From positions 5,118,555 through 5,182,554 of the forward strand of contig NC_079428.1 of the NCBI RefSeq assembly GCF_026213295.1: a stretch of 64,000 nucleotides of DNA, given 5' to 3'. Source of the DNA: Gadus chalcogrammus. Its lineage: Eukaryota; Chordata; Actinopteri; Gadiformes; Gadidae. A program made the translations under genes and the position numbers. Positions 32,979 through 46,000 of this stretch are shown in pieces (the stretch's first letter is position 1; every line of letters begins with the position of its first letter). Below the pieces are notes generated by a model. The model made no database searches. It saw only the letters and a program-made list of their open reading frames with translations, and was not told where the DNA came from.

Positions 32979-35900
32979 ACCCTGCCCTGTCTCTACTGTC
33001 TCGTGGATTTTCTGCACTGCCTCCCAGCTCTTCCCCAGATGCGTCGGGTCCGTACCTAGCTGCTAACAGGCAAACATCACTCAACATCAGGTTCGATGTT
33101 GACGTACTTCGCCCCACAGCTGCTGAAGTACAACAATCGCTCCATCCCACCCTGTATTTCCACCATTAAGCAGCTATGACTATTGCGTAGACCTCGATAT
33201 ATCCACAGAGGCTCAGGGAGAAACTTTATTTATGGTCAGCCTGCCGGCTTCATCACATCCATTAGGTCCGCTGAGACGGCTGAGGGCAAAAGACGTAACA
33301 TCGCGAGATCCCCGCACTCCCGGCTGGATAGATTTCATGGAGTGGATTCCAACCTGCGCGGAGTGGATTTTAAGGCTCTGCGACCTGTACAGAGAATAAC
33401 TCCACAGTCACTGGTTAAATTTGAACTTTTCAACACTCAATCCTTGAATAATAAATCCAGCTTGATTGAAGAGCATATCAGGGAAAAAGGACTTGACTTC
33501 ATGTGTCTAACAGAAACCTGGCACCAGCCAGAGGTTTACTCTGCCCTAAATGAAGCCTGTCCCCCAGGCTACAGTTACTTGGAGGCAGCCCGCAGAACTG
33601 GACGCGGTGGTGGCCTAGCTGTCATCCACAAACAGGACCTGGAGTTGTCCCCCATGGTGCTGCCTACAACTTCCTCCTTTGAATGTCTTGCATTCACATG
33701 CAAGCCCCCCCATCCCATGACTGTTCTACTCATATACAGGCCCCCTAAACCCAACTCTGCTTTCATCCCGGAAATGTCTGATCTCCTCACAACACTCTGT
33801 ACTACCTCTACCAATACCATCATTCTGGGTGATTTAAATATTCATGTTGACGCCCCCTCATGCCAGCCCGCTGCTGATTTTCTTCAGCTGCTAGACTCCC
33901 TCAACCTACAACAACATGTTGATGCCCCCACACACTCCAGAGGACACACAATTGACCTGGTCATCTCAAACTCCGCCCCCATCAGCAACCTACAGGTCTA
34001 TGATCTTGGCGTCTCGGATCACAGAGTTGTGTCAATGGAGCTCCCTTTTCCTTCCTCCCACACCAAACCAAAGCGGCAGATCCACTTCAGGAATGTGAAA
34101 AATATCAACATGGATGCCCTGGCCCTGGACCTTCAACATCTCTCCTCTGGCTCAACTGACTCCCTCTCTCTTGCTGACTCAGTGGACTTATACAACCAGT
34201 CCCTGAGCAGTCTCCTGGATCTCCACGCCCCCTTAACATCGAGGTCAGTCTCCTTCTCGCGCTCCGCACCCTGGTACACCAGTGAACTACGTACAATGAA
34301 GGCTGCTGGGCGTGTCCTTGAGCGGCGACTCAAGGCCTCTGGTCTGACCGTTCACAAACAGGCATACAGGGAACACGGGAGGGCATATGCTGAAGCCCTG
34401 AATAATGCACGGTCCAGGTTCTATTCCGCAATAATCAACAATAGCCCTGGTAACTCCAAACAGCTCTTTTCAACTGTTCATCACCTTCTCAAACCCCCTT
34501 TACCATCCCAATCTGATGTCACCACGGAGAGGTGCAACATGCACATCAACTTTTTTAAACAAAAAGTGAATAACATCCGCTCACACCTCTCCATCACTAC
34601 TGCCCTGCCCCTTCCAACTGCTGACCCACCGATTGACTCTGTCCAGACCCTCTGCTCCTTCTCCAGCATCACAAAGGAAGAGGTGGAGGACGTCATCAGG
34701 AAAATGAAGCCATCCACCTGTGCACTAGACCCCTTCCCTACAGCTCTGCTGAAGGCCAACATCTCTGCTGTCTCTCCACTCATCACCAATATCATTAACC
34801 ACTCCCTCCTGGCCGGCCATATCCCATCTGCATTAAAAACTGCTGTCATCAGACCAACATTAAAAAAACCTACCCTTGATCCAGAAGTCCTCTCCAACTA
34901 CAGGCCCATCTCAAATCTCCCATTTCTGTCAAAAGTTCTGGAAAAAACAGTTGCAGCACAACTCCAGGATCACCTCATACAACATCAATTGTTTGAAAAA
35001 TTCCAGTCTGGTTTCCGCTATGGCCACAGTACAGAAACAGCCTTGGTCAGGGTCACAAATGACCTCCTGATGGCAGCAGACACCGGCTCCCCATCTCTCC
35101 TCATCCTCCTGGACTTAACAGCTGCTTTTGATACGGTTGACCACAATATTCTCCTTCACCGCCTGCAATACACCATTGGACTATCAGGAAATGTAAAGAA
35201 CTGGTTCACCTCGTACCTCACTGACAGAACTGAGCACGTTGCCCTGGGCAAAGCAAAATCACACACCAACAACGTCACCTGCGGTGTCCCCCAGGGCTCG
35301 GTGTTGGGCCCCACACTGTTCTCACTGTACATGCTCCCCCTGGGTAGTGTCATTAGCAGGCATGGCTTGTCTTACCACTGCTATGCTGATGATACACAGC
35401 TCTACATCAGGACAACCCCCACTTCTTCTGCCCCTCTGCCAACATCCACACTGACCACCTGCCTGGAGGAGATAGAGGCGTGGATGAAGCTCAACTTCCT
35501 ACAACTTAACAGCCATAAAACGGAAGCCATCCTTATTGGCACGCCACATCAGCTCCGCTCCCCCACCATCACCAATATCACCTTCTCTGGCAAAAACATC
35601 CCCCTTTCCACATCCGTCACCAACCTCGGTGTTAAAATGGACCCACAACTTAATTTTGACACCCACATCAAACACCTCTGTAAGACAGCTTTATACCACC
35701 TCAGGAACATCGCCAAACTCCGCCAATCACTCACCCTGGCTGATGCAGAGAAGCTCGTCCATGCCTTTGTCTCCTCCAGGTTGGACTACTGCAATGCACT
35801 CCTCATTGGGATCCCTGGCAAGAGCATCCAGAGGCTCCAATACATTCAAAACGGTGCTGCCAGGGTCCTGATGGGGGTGCGCAAGCATGACCACATCACC

Positions 35901-36346
35901 CCCATCCTGAAATCACTGCACTGGCTCCCTGTCTCACTCAGAATTGAGTACAAGGTCTCCCTCCTCACCCACCAGTGCCTTCACGGACTTGCCCCCCTCT
36001 ACCTTCAGGAACTCCTCACCCCCCCGACAAACTCACGTACACTCCGTTCAGGATCCACTCACACCCTCCAAACCCGACATACGAAGCTGTGCACCATGGG
36101 TAATCGGGCCTTTTCTGCTGCTGCCCCTAGACTATGGAACGCCCTCCCTGACCACCTGAGGGCTCCACAGACTACAGCTCTTTTTAAACGGAACCTCAAA
36201 ACCCATCTCTTTAAAAGAGCATTTAGCTAAACTTTCTTTGAGGTTCCCCCTTTTTAATAGTTTTTTGGTATTTTTTTCTCTGAAGCACTTTGAGATTCTT
36301 GAATATAAAGTGCATTATAAATAAAATGTATTATTATTATTATTAT
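32979..36346 (+). mobile_element. L2-type (CR1 superfamily) LINE, near full length
   Basis: Contains an uninterrupted ORF2 and a typical L2 3' end (GAAGCACTTTGAGATTCTTG..., then a (TTA)n tail). The left flank TTATTTC and the sequence at the end of the tail, TTATTTC before GTCG, could be a 7-bp target duplication, though the TTA tail makes this ambiguous. The empty target is predicted by the mirror-image arm sequence CGACGAAATAAC. Confidence 0.8.
33183..36230 (+). CDS. L2-type LINE ORF2: endonuclease and reverse transcriptase
   Basis: A 1,015-codon frame with no internal stop. The apurinic-type endonuclease occupies about residues 80-290, with FNTQSLNNKS near 83, LTETW, GGLAVIHK, IYRPPK, LGDLNIHVD and SDH near 277. 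Reverse transcriptase follows, with motif A LDLTAAFDTVDH near 643, motif B GVPQGSVLGP and motif C CYADDTQLY near 734. The C-terminus (AAPRLWNALPDHLR) is typical of L2. No ATG occurs before about residue 106; a stop lies just upstream of the frame, so the true N-terminus is lost or initiation is non-standard. Encodes nicking and target-primed reverse transcription. All catalytic motifs are intact, suggesting recent activity. Confidence 0.85.
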   Translation: MRRPRYIHRGSGRNFIYGQPAGFITSIRSAETAEGKRRNIARSPHSRLDRFHGVDSNLRGVDFKALRPVQRITPQSLVKFELFNTQSLNNKSSLIEEHIREKGLDFMCLTETWHQPEVYSALNEACPPGYSYLEAARRTGRGGGLAVIHKQDLELSPMVLPTTSSFECLAFTCKPPHPMTVLLIYRPPKPNSAFIPEMSDLLTTLCTTSTNTIILGDLNIHVDAPSCQPAADFLQLLDSLNLQQHVDAPTHSRGHTIDLVISNSAPISNLQVYDLGVSDHRVVSMELPFPSSHTKPKRQIHFRNVKNINMDALALDLQHLSSGSTDSLSLADSVDLYNQSLSSLLDLHAPLTSRSVSFSRSAPWYTSELRTMKAAGRVLERRLKASGLTVHKQAYREHGRAYAEALNNARSRFYSAIINNSPGNSKQLFSTVHHLLKPPLPSQSDVTTERCNMHINFFKQKVNNIRSHLSITTALPLPTADPPIDSVQTLCSFSSITKEEVEDVIRKMKPSTCALDPFPTALLKANISAVSPLITNIINHSLLAGHIPSALKTAVIRPTLKKPTLDPEVLSNYRPISNLPFLSKVLEKTVAAQLQDHLIQHQLFEKFQSGFRYGHSTETALVRVTNDLLMAADTGSPSLLILLDLTAAFDTVDHNILLHRLQYTIGLSGNVKNWFTSYLTDRTEHVALGKAKSHTNNVTCGVPQGSVLGPTLFSLYMLPLGSVISRHGLSYHCYADDTQLYIRTTPTSSAPLPTSTLTTCLEEIEAWMKLNFLQLNSHKTEAILIGTPHQLRSPTITNITFSGKNIPLSTSVTNLGVKMDPQLNFDTHIKHLCKTALYHLRNIAKLRQSLTLADAEKLVHAFVSSRLDYCNALLIGIPGKSIQRLQYIQNGAARVLMGVRKHDHITPILKSLHWLPVSLRIEYKVSLLTHQCLHGLAPLYLQELLTPPTNSRTLRSGSTHTLQTRHTKLCTMGNRAFSAAAPRLWNALPDHLRAPQTTALFKRNLKTHLFKRAFS

Positions 36347-36519
36347 TATTTCGTCGTTTGGAAACATGTTTTCTGCATCGCGTCGTCTGTTGCCGGGTAG
36401 GTTGTCAGGATGTAAACAAACGATGACGTAGGCCGGTACAATTTTCGCCCCCGGTACAATTTTAACGTGACAGCGGCATGCTGATGGGTCTTTCTTGATA
36501 CAAACGTCAATTCTAAACA

Positions 36520-37735
36520 GCATTTTACACAGTAGCCTATAGGAAAAATAGCCTACTGGCCTCAAAGCTAAATCAATGTAATTAAACACAGATTGTTGTT
36601 ACTTGTTATGGGGAAAGAAGCAACGGTGGTGGACCGTAAACACCCTGCCCCTGTCCATAGTATAGGTCTTTATTGCTAATCAAATTAAATCAAATGTATT
36701 TATCAAGCACATTTAATAACAAGGTGGGGGGGGAGGGGGGGGGTTGTTATAATGCCCACCGTTGTTCTTTTTTACTGTAGTTTATGAAATAAGTGTGTGT
36801 AGTGTGTGTGTGATTGCAGTGGCTTGGGTGGATTTGCATGCAGCATAAAGGCCGGTCTATCCTACTCCGTAAAGTGTTGTACGTAGAGACGGAGAGCCCT
36901 CTCTGTCGTGGAAGACACTGTCGGAGGCCCTCTCCATAGCTTTACGTGTGCATCCAATATTTTTTAATTATCCCTTGATTAGAAGCACAATTTATTACGG
37001 CACCAATTTAGGGCGATCCGAGGTCCCTTTGCCTACGTTTGGTGTGATGCTGAGCGATCTGAAGCATAGGACACAATCCACGATGGGTCACAATCCGATG
37101 GGTCACAATCTGCGGTTCATAACAGACCATCGTATTCTGTGAGTCAGTGACCCACCTATAAATGCGGAAAAACGTTATTTCGTGCTTATGCTCAAGAAAA
37201 TTAATCTATTGAATCTGCACGATTCACACGATTGTCTGACTTATTGCGTCCTACACAGAACGAAAGTCAAACCAAAGCATTTCAATTGAAAGAATTTCTT
37301 CAACTTCGTCTACTAATAGAACGTTTCTCTGAATATATATATATATTTACTCCGGTCAGTCACCTGATGCAGAATGACCAAAACACATTCAACCAAATGA
37401 TTGCCATTTCCATTTCCTCAGACATAATTCTGTTTATATCATGCAGCAATATTTATTTCATGAGCTCATTACAATCAAAGTGTTTTATTAATATTTTCAT
37501 CCACTAGAGGTTTGGGGAATTCTTAACAGATACCGCTCCGAACTGAAGCTGGCAGTTACTTATTTGAAAAGATAGTGGCTGCGAGGGAGCGTTATCATTC
37601 TGAAGAGTGTGATCATTCTGAGACCAGCAACCTTTCAATGCGTCGCAAGGGTGTATGAGGATGTATTTTCCTAACTGATTTGAACTCATCATATGTATTT
37701 AATCTATGTATATATATATATCAGTGCCGGCTAGT
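36520..37735. other. No gene seen
   Basis: Holds a G-rich run at 36,724-36,744 and scattered AT-rich sequence. Part of 37,340-37,720 (GTCACCTGATGCAGAATGAC, then CATTTCCTCAGACATAATTC) resembles the spacer at 14,150-14,230, so it is probably another duplicated fragment. No exons recognised. Confidence 0.45.
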
Positions 37736-37741
37736 GTTTTT

Positions 37742-38790
37742 TAAAGGTCCCATGGCAAGCTACTTCATGGATGCTTTAATATAGATATTAGTAGGCCCAA
37801 AACACAGTATTTGAAGACGTTCCTGAAATTCAGCCGTGGTGCAAAATTACAGCCACTACGAGCCAGTCGCACATTGAGCTTTCCCCAAATGCGCTGTTTC
37901 GGTGTCTGAAGCTTTAATGCAAATGAGGAGGAGAGGGCGGGTCAAGGAGGAGGGTGGGGGTGTGGCCCGGAGCAGATTGCAGCCACGGTACCATGCGCTC
38001 TGTTTACAGTGGATGTATTGCAATGGCGAGGCGCACACTGCCTTTGGCCGTGTTGTGTAAATATTCTAGAACATACGGAGCTCTAACTCCTGGAGCTCTA
38101 TATCTAAATAATATCATATTATACATAGATATCTATATCATATAATATATATTATCACGGCAAAAAGCTGTGTGAGCCTCCAGACGATATTATGAATCTC
38201 AAACGACCGCGTCGGGTTCTCCGACGTCTCAAGTTCTTCCACGTCCACATCATTCTGAAGTAGACTGAACCGTGCGCTGCCTGCTGCCGGCTGCCCGCTG
38301 CCGGCTGCCCGCTGCCGGCTGCCGGCTGCCCGCTGCCGGCTGCCGGCTGCCCGCTGCCGGCTGCCCGCTGCCGGCTGCCCGATGCCGAGCGGTGGTGCTT
38401 CGCGGCGGTGGTGCCTCGCAGCAACCGGCGGCAGGCAGCATGTCGCCGTTCATGTACTTCAGGGAGTCAAAACCAAAGTTCCTTTCCCCCAATTCCTTCT
38501 CAACCATGGCTGAGATAACCCTAACTACAGTCTCGTTGCGGAAATACACACACGGTTGTGTCTCAGTGGCGGGCCAAATTCTCTGGGCAGGCAAGGCAGG
38601 GAAAGGGGAGTAGCTTAGATCCTTTATGACGACATATGGGACCACATTCCAAATCAGCACGCTTGAGCCTCTGTTTTTTCAAAAGGCGAGCAGAACACCC
38701 AGTGCTCGTTTTACACCGAACGGAAGTTTTAGCCACTTGGGGACCATAGGCAGGCTAGGGGAACTCATATTTATGTTAAATATGCCTTCA
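37742..38790 (-). repeat. Dispersed fish repeat with AAAGGTCCCATGGCA end
   Basis: Read on the minus strand, the right part matches 62,290-63,060: ATGAGTTCCCCTAGCCTGCC, GTGGCTAAAACTT, ATATGTCGTCATAA, TCAGCCATGGTTGAGAAGGA and a GAC/GAG-rich segment. It contains a (CTGCCGGCTGCCCG)n GC-rich array at 38,277-38,385. The long frames across that array are low-complexity. Function not recognised; probably a non-autonomous transposon. Confidence 0.65.
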
Positions 38791-38899
38791 GGTTAATTTA
38801 AGTCATATCTTCATATTCTTTAATCATACCAGTGTCTGATAAATACTTTAAAAAACAACACCTTCCCCTCCCACTTGATCCCATATTTAAAATACCTTT

Positions 38900-39600
38900 A
38901 ACTGAAATCTCTTCTAGACCCAAATCAACAATGTCTCTAGTAACTCCATCCTTTCTCGGCTGTATATCCTACAATGTATAAGAACATGAGGCACTGTCTC
39001 GGGTTGTCGATATTCAGCACACATTCCATCTTGATGTTTTAATGAAGCAGCATTTGCCCCCCAATCCATTCCAGATAGGCATCTATTCAGAACTTTTTTG
39101 CACTTATCACAAAACTTTTGTGATATGGACCCTCCAGGTAATTCTTTCATCAAAAAACACCCCCAGAAATTTAAAACTCTTAACCCTCTCCACATTCTTA
39201 TCATAGAGCCTCACCTTTATCTCTTCATCTATTTTCTTTCTTGTAAAGAAAATAGTTTGTCTTCTCCATAGAAAACCTAAATCCCCACTTCCCCCCCACT
39301 CCTCCACTTGTGTTATTGATTCCTGCAGTTTCTTCACAATATGCTTAACATTCTTCCCTCTTTTCCATAAACTGCTATCATCTGCAAATAAAGATCTACC
39401 AATTCCAGGCTGTACATTTGAAAAAATATCGTTGATCATGATATTAAACAACAATGGGCTTACCACACTGCCTTGAGGGGTACCATTTTCTACCCCTATC
39501 CTCTTAGAAATTTCTGGGCCCATTTGAACCTGAATACTCCTATTGTTTAAAAAAATCCAGAACCCAGTTAAACATATTTCCTTCAATCCCTAATGTGTGC
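38900..39600 (-). mobile_element. Non-LTR retrotransposon fragment (I/Nimb-like)
   Basis: The minus-strand frame contains RT motifs B and C: NGTPQGSVVSPLLFN, then LFADDSSLW. A downstream frame carries PETVPHVLIHC, the cysteine/histidine C-terminal motif of I/jockey-type LINEs. The 5' part, including most of the fingers and the endonuclease, is missing, and the two parts are in different frames. It is dead. It is followed by another dispersed fragment (39,610-39,717) and then the edge of copy III. Confidence 0.75.
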
Positions 39601-42600
39601 ATCTTGATTAAAAAACTAAATTCAATTCAATGTTATTTGTATAGCCCTTAATCACCATTACAGTCTCAAAGGGCTTAACAGGCCAAATATTTGTGGCCTG
39701 TTAACTGGGACTCAACCCTCGATAGAGTTAAACATCGTTAAAGTTATAGCCTTTAAGGCTAACGAAATTTAACTGAGAGCATTGTAATCCTGTTTTATCT
39801 GTTGATATGAAAGGTTGGTCGTGTTTTAAGAACTGCCAGCAGAGGGCGACGTTGATCAGCAAACGACCCATCACATTAATTAAATTTATTTGCTTTGTAG
39901 AAGATCGTCTTCAGACTATATTTGAACAGGGACAACGTACAAAAGAAACATTTAACTTGCAGGTTTTAGCATGCTGCTATTTTCCACCTGTAGTAAATTG
40001 GTACAGCGAGACTCATGAAAAGGTGGGCATAAACCTTTTTTTTATATAAATAATAAAAAATGCATTAGCCGAGAATCAATTATTTTTTTATTCATGGTAG
40101 AATGAAATGCAGATAATTTAATTACATGTGATGAAATGTATGAGGGGCTTTTCGAAGCAAGAGTAGAAAGGTGCTGTTCAGTCAAAACATAGAAAATGGC
40201 AACAATATAGGGACATTAAAGCTGCATAGAAGTCACACACAAACACACACACAACAATGTGCATACGAAACATAATATTCCTTCGGTTAAACATAACCAT
40301 GTATGGTAAACTGTTGTGTTAATATCGGTTAAACATAACCATGTATGTAAACTGTTGTGTTAATATCGGTTAAACATAACCATGCATGTAAATGTTAGTA
40401 TCCGTATGTCTACCTGTTATGTTGAGTTGTTGCAGCAGAGAATACTAATGGTCACCAGACATATAAAGAAAGAATATATTACACAATGCATTCTTTTTTT
40501 ATATGTTGTATATTTACGTTGTTTTACTTTTTTATTTATTCATTCAACCGGTTCATTACCGCTTCTTAAAACGATCCACTTTTGGAGCCAGGAAGGTTTT
40601 TGTTATTTATTTAACAATGAGAAAAGTACACTACAAATATATATTTTTTAGGATAATTGTCTTTTGATTGGCCGTAAATAGTCAATGTCACCCTATCTAA
40701 AAGGTTCTAACAGGTGGAGGAGATATTATAGAGCAGGATTCTGCTGTTGAGTCGGGTCTAGCCGGTGAGGTGGAGCAGGTAACATAGGGTAGGAACTTGC
40801 TGTCGTTTTTAGCCTGGATCTCAGAACAACCTAGTCCAATCATCACTCACTCTAGTCAGCTCCCCCTCCGTCCCCTTGTGTGATACGTACACCCCAGGTA
40901 GCCTGACATGCAGTCGGGCGAGCTAACAGAGCAATGACACCGGAAGTTGAATTAGCCTATTTCTTTCTGGAATACATAAGCCTTATGAAAGGCAATTTAT
41001 CGGATTCTCTCTTCTATGTGATTAAGTGTGAAGATCCTGATTAGCGCGATATGTGTGACATATCATATATATTGTTTAGTATAGGGTTAATAGTTAAGTA
41101 GGATATTGTGATTTATTCTAATATAATAAGAATGGAGTGAAATCTGAGCCATGCGTTTCGGCTCGGGACCATTAATGTAAGGACATGTAAGTGTGAAAGT
41201 AAACTAGCAGACTGTGTAGCACACCGCAAGAGATTTGGAGACGATATAACTTCAATGCAATAAGTTTGACTTGCTTTAAGGACGATGTCCTGAGAGGTGG
41301 GCACTTGGTGCACAATGGTGTGAAGTCTGTGTTGCTGTTGCTCTGGCCCCACATGCTGTACGTACTATTAGACGTTGAGTACATTATTCAGTGCAGACAA
41401 ACCATGGTGAGAGTAAAGGTGAATGGGGTGAAACTAGCAATATACAGCTGCTAAGGAATATGCCAGCTCCACCAAGGAAACATTCTAGCGAACGCTCAGC
41501 AAGGCTATACAAAAGATGAACATTTTCTGGAGTGACTTACATCAGGAATATCATAAAAAAACACCAATACTGGATAGTTTGTAGCTGCCAACCAGGAATA
41601 TCACAATATTTCCCCTGTTTGAGCGGTGCTTAGGGCAGGGGGAATTTCATTGAAATTTAGCCTACTTCTCCTTTTAGTGTAACAGAGTCAAAAATGGTAA
41701 CGGAATTCTTGTGATGCCATCAATGTAAACAAACCGCCAGGGTAATGGCTTCTAGCATTCAGAATAACAGTGTATAGTATTGTGTCAAAAAAAGTATAGC
41801 ACAGAACACCACATCAAAAGCCTGATACAAACAACCTCATCTCAGGAAGGGAAATAACACTCAAGCAGCCTGGTGCGATCCTTACAAATACTAAAATACA
41901 CATCTAACAAAAATGTAACTAAAACACAAATATGCATAAGAATAATCACTTCTCATAAAGTTATGTATCAATAAAAAACTCAAGCATATTGGCTTAAGAA
42001 CACACTGTCTCTCGTGATTCTTTGCGTCAATAATGGTAGTGACCTGCAGACTTCCACAGAGATGTAGAATTATCCTAGGGTGGCTAGTGAGGTGCTCGAT
42101 CAATAACAGTGCGCAGTTGTATCAAACTGTTTTGTAATTCATGTCACGAAAGATTGGAGCATGAGTTAGAGACAAATACTCAATGACATGCAAGTGGTGG
42201 GAGAAATACAGACTTTCTACTCCTCATTCAAATATAAGGTCATTGACATTACCTACGGATAAAATACTACCACAGGTGTTCATTTTTCCGGAGTTTTTCA
42301 GGATACCAAAGTCAGGATAGGTCTTTCACACGTAGAATAGCGGGAGAATAGCAGGACTTACGTGTATGTGGGAAAGCATCTATAGATGGAAGTAGAAGTT
42401 AGTTATGACACGTTTCCAGCGGTGGAAGCAGTGCGGTTAGGTATGAATAGGTGCGGAACGGTTCGCGTTTCCAACGGCAAAAGTGTGCGGGGACCAGACT
42501 TATCCGCGATTAGCCGTACTTATCTCTCAGTGCTCATCCGTTGGGGCACCAAGCGGCCTAAAAGGGAGCCAAAAAGTTCGAGCTACACACGCCTTCCATT

Positions 42601-43059
42601 GATTGGTCGACAGATGCTTCACGATGCTTGCGTAGCTACCGCGGCTATCGCCATCCGGCTTAAACCCCACCCTACCATAAAGTAACGGGGCTGTGCCTAA
42701 CCGCACCTACACTACCAGACCTACATCGTACTGGGCCTAAACGCACCCGCCGTTGGAAAAACGCCATTAGAGGCACATAGCGAGCAGTAGCCGCTAGTTA
42801 GAGGCACAAAGTGGGCAGTAGCAAATAGCAAGGGACACATAGCGAGCAGTAGCAGCCAGCTAGAGGCACAAAGTGGGCAGTAGCAGCTAGCAAGGGACAC
42901 ATAGCGAGCAGTAGCAGCTAGCTAGAGGCACATAGTTGCTAGTGGCAGCTTGTGTGATTCTGTCTAAGGATCTCAAATCTTCATATTGGCCCGACACAAC
43001 CCTCTTATCCATCCCGTTTTGGGAGTTTCGACGAACGTCTCTGTAGGCTGGACATAACA

Positions 43060-46000
43060 TTATGAGAGTTGGCACCTAGCTGGAAATCATTTAATAAATG
43101 AAAGCATATCATTTTCATACAAATACTATGTACTCACCAAATCCCCAAAATCACCATAGCCACCAAAAGAACACCCGTAACAGCAAACAATCCATCGCTA
43201 GTTCGACCTGGCTGGACCAAACCTGGAAAGAAGTTCTCTGCGGAGAAAGCACATTACATGTATACAGAATCTGTCTATTACATCACATCTGCCAATAACA
43301 TTCCACGGCAGGCCTATGTGTAAATCTAGAGGCATCCATGACGTCTCTAGTGGAAGAGAACAGCATGTAGTTACTCTAAATGTATTTTAGGTTATTCAGG
43401 GTAGAGACCAAAGGGGTATTCCATCAAGGTCGCTCACGAAGGCGTTGCTTAGTTGATTAAGCCCAGCTAGAACTAACGGCAACTTCCACTTGAGGCTAAA
43501 GCCGTTCCATCAACGCAGTTCAGCCTCGCCTTGCTCAGGTAAGTTCAAACCAGGCTAACGTTATCGTGGATTATGAGCGCTCATGAGATATACAACCAGC
43601 CCAGAACAGTGAATGTCGAATCATGGATCAAATGTCCGAAAAGGCATTTTAATTGATAATCAGCCAATACCCTCAGTTAAGGACTGCAGATATGAGGGCA
43701 TTGTCATCTCTGTTCATGGGCATGTGACCAAATATTTTTTTCCAAAGAAAGCTATGCGGCGCCCTTGGTGTTTTAGTAATGCTCTGCTTGGGGATGAGTC
43801 GTTTGTTAAGTGTATTAATACGCAAATCGATATTTTCTTGTCCATACATGAAATGTCGGATGTTAGTAAATACACCCTCTGTGAATCCTTAAAGGCTTTT
43901 TTAAGAGGGGAGATTATCTCTTACATCTCCTGGGAAGCCAGATCGAGAAAAGAGCGTCCTAAAGAACCTCTCGGACCAAATTAAACAATTTGACTTTAAG
44001 AACTCAATTGCTCCCAGGCGTGATTTTTTTTAAAGGAGAGCTTGACTCTGCAGACAGACATTTGACCTGATAACTACCTGCCATACAGAACAGCTCCTCC
44101 TCCAGTCTTGATCGAGCTTATACGAACATACAGATAAGCATGGCAGGCTGATCGGAATGTAGAATTTAAAGATGTTGAGTGGTCAAATGTTTTATTAAGA
44201 ATACATTCTTCATCGATATGTGCCAGACATGGCTTGATCCAGTTTAAAGGAGCAGACTCCATCTCTCTAAAGCCAAGCTCTCAAAAATGTATCCATCAAG
44301 TGATAATTCATGCAACACATGTAAAAATTCACCTGCAACACTAGCTCATATGTTCTGGCTTTGCCCGAAACTCGTTAATTACTGGTCCCCTATCTTTGAA
44401 TCAATCTCCAAGATACTTAAGAGACCAATAGCTCCGAACCCTCTTACAGCCGTTTTCGGGATTCAATGTGAGGGCGATCATCTTCCTAGAGCACAATCAC
44501 ATTGAATTGCCTTTGTCCCTCTTATAGCCAGAAGATTAATTTTACTTAATTGGAAGCAGGCTACCCCACCTTCCTTTAAACACTGGATTGCTACAATTTC
44601 TGAAACTTGAAAAGATAAGATTTGCTTAAAGGGCTTGAAGGACAATTTTAGCAGTGTTTGGCAACCATTCATTACAGATCTGCTTGACCAGATAAGGATG
44701 TACAAAATGTTATTTCTCACTTTTATCTTGCTAAGGATCCAAATAACTCCAAACTGTACAAACACACTTTATTTTATTTATGTATTTAGTTTTATTTCTT
44801 ATTTTACTTTTGTTGTTTGTTTAATCATTATCATTATAATTTTTGATTTATGTTTGTCTGTTTGTCTTTGGGGGTTAAAAATAAAATATTACATTTGTAT
44901 AATATGATGTTTTGCTATATTTGCTATAAAACATATTTATCATATAAAAGTAAATTGTTAGGCCTACTTACTTTGATACAAAGGGAATTACTAAATCAAG
45001 CCAACGCCAAGATTTCTATGACATACTCGGGTTGCCCATAACACAGAGCAAATGCTAGCTAGACCACTCAACCAACTGCTGATTAATCATTTCAATAGAA
45101 TACATAAATCTGAATAAAAATGTGTGAAAAAAAAAAATATCCACGATAACAATAGATAGAATGCATTTAATTATTTTTTTTGCATCATTGAATCTTAATC
45201 CCTTAGTGATAATATATGATGTTTGTACTTCATATATGTCAATTTATGCTGACTGCTAACATATTAGCTAAGTGCTGACGCTCCATACACATGAAGTCTT
45301 CACCGTCATAGAACTCTTGCATTAACCAATGGGTGACGTCAAAGATGCTACATCCAGTGACCTCATCACAAGACATAAAAGGACCTACCAGGAAGGTGTA
45401 TCTCTGTCTCCCTGGTCTGGTTGAAGAGCTCCTGATGAACTCTACAGATGAGGTGTCTGTTCGGACTCTTCCTCTCCACCACCAGGGTGCTGGAAATGTT
45501 GTAGAATCGGTCTTCTTCTTGGTTTGCAGGCATGGTTACAGCGGGCAGGAGGGCTCCTTCAGTGGTCCACCAGGAGAGCTTTGGTTGTGGGTACCAGCCT
45601 TTAGCCCGGCAGCCCAGAACCAGGACCTCACCCTTGACTTCCTCCAGGGTTATGACTGGGGAGGAGGCTGCACCTGGGGGTAAGGTGAGGGTAATGACTG
45701 GGGAGGAGGGTGGGGTTAGGGTTATGACTTGGGAGGAGGGTGGGGTTAGGGTTATGACTGGGAGGAGGGTGGGGTTAGGCTTATGACTGGGAGGAGGGTG
45801 GGGTTAGGGTTATGACTGGGAGGAGGGTGGGGTTAGGGTTATGACTGGGTGGAGGAGGGTGCCCCTGAGGGTGGGGTTAGGGGAGGTACTTCTACTATAT
45901 TCGTAGTAGAATCTGTCTCACCTACTATAAAAAGGTCTGGGTCTTGTTCCAACCTACCGTTAGCAGTCTTACCTACAAGGAGATGGACGGTGTACATGTT

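Larger units (their letters stand above)
32294..36514. mobile_element. Palindromic DNA element hosting an L2 insertion
   Basis: Outer arms 32,294-32,487 and 36,347-36,514 are inverted repeats (AACGTTTGTATCAAGAAAG..., CCAAACGACGAAATAA). Next to the left arm is a second foldback, 32,486-32,972, whose arms carry GATAGCGATAACACTTG and CGATCGCGTCAAATGACG-type blocks and AACGGGCGATCGC. The L2 LINE separates this inner palindrome from the right arm. No transposase is visible. Without the LINE it would be under 1 kb. Confidence 0.75.

Noticed and set aside
38155..38660. Long frames on both strands across the GC-rich array
   Set aside because: Produced by the CTGCCGG repeat; open on both strands and inside a dispersed repeat.
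43816..43826. Palindrome GTATTAATAC at the site empty of the hAT-like composite in copy III, resembling an excision footprint
   Set aside because: The LINE reading frame runs through it without interruption (SFVKCINTQIDIF), so it is native sequence and copy III is a true pre-insertion site.
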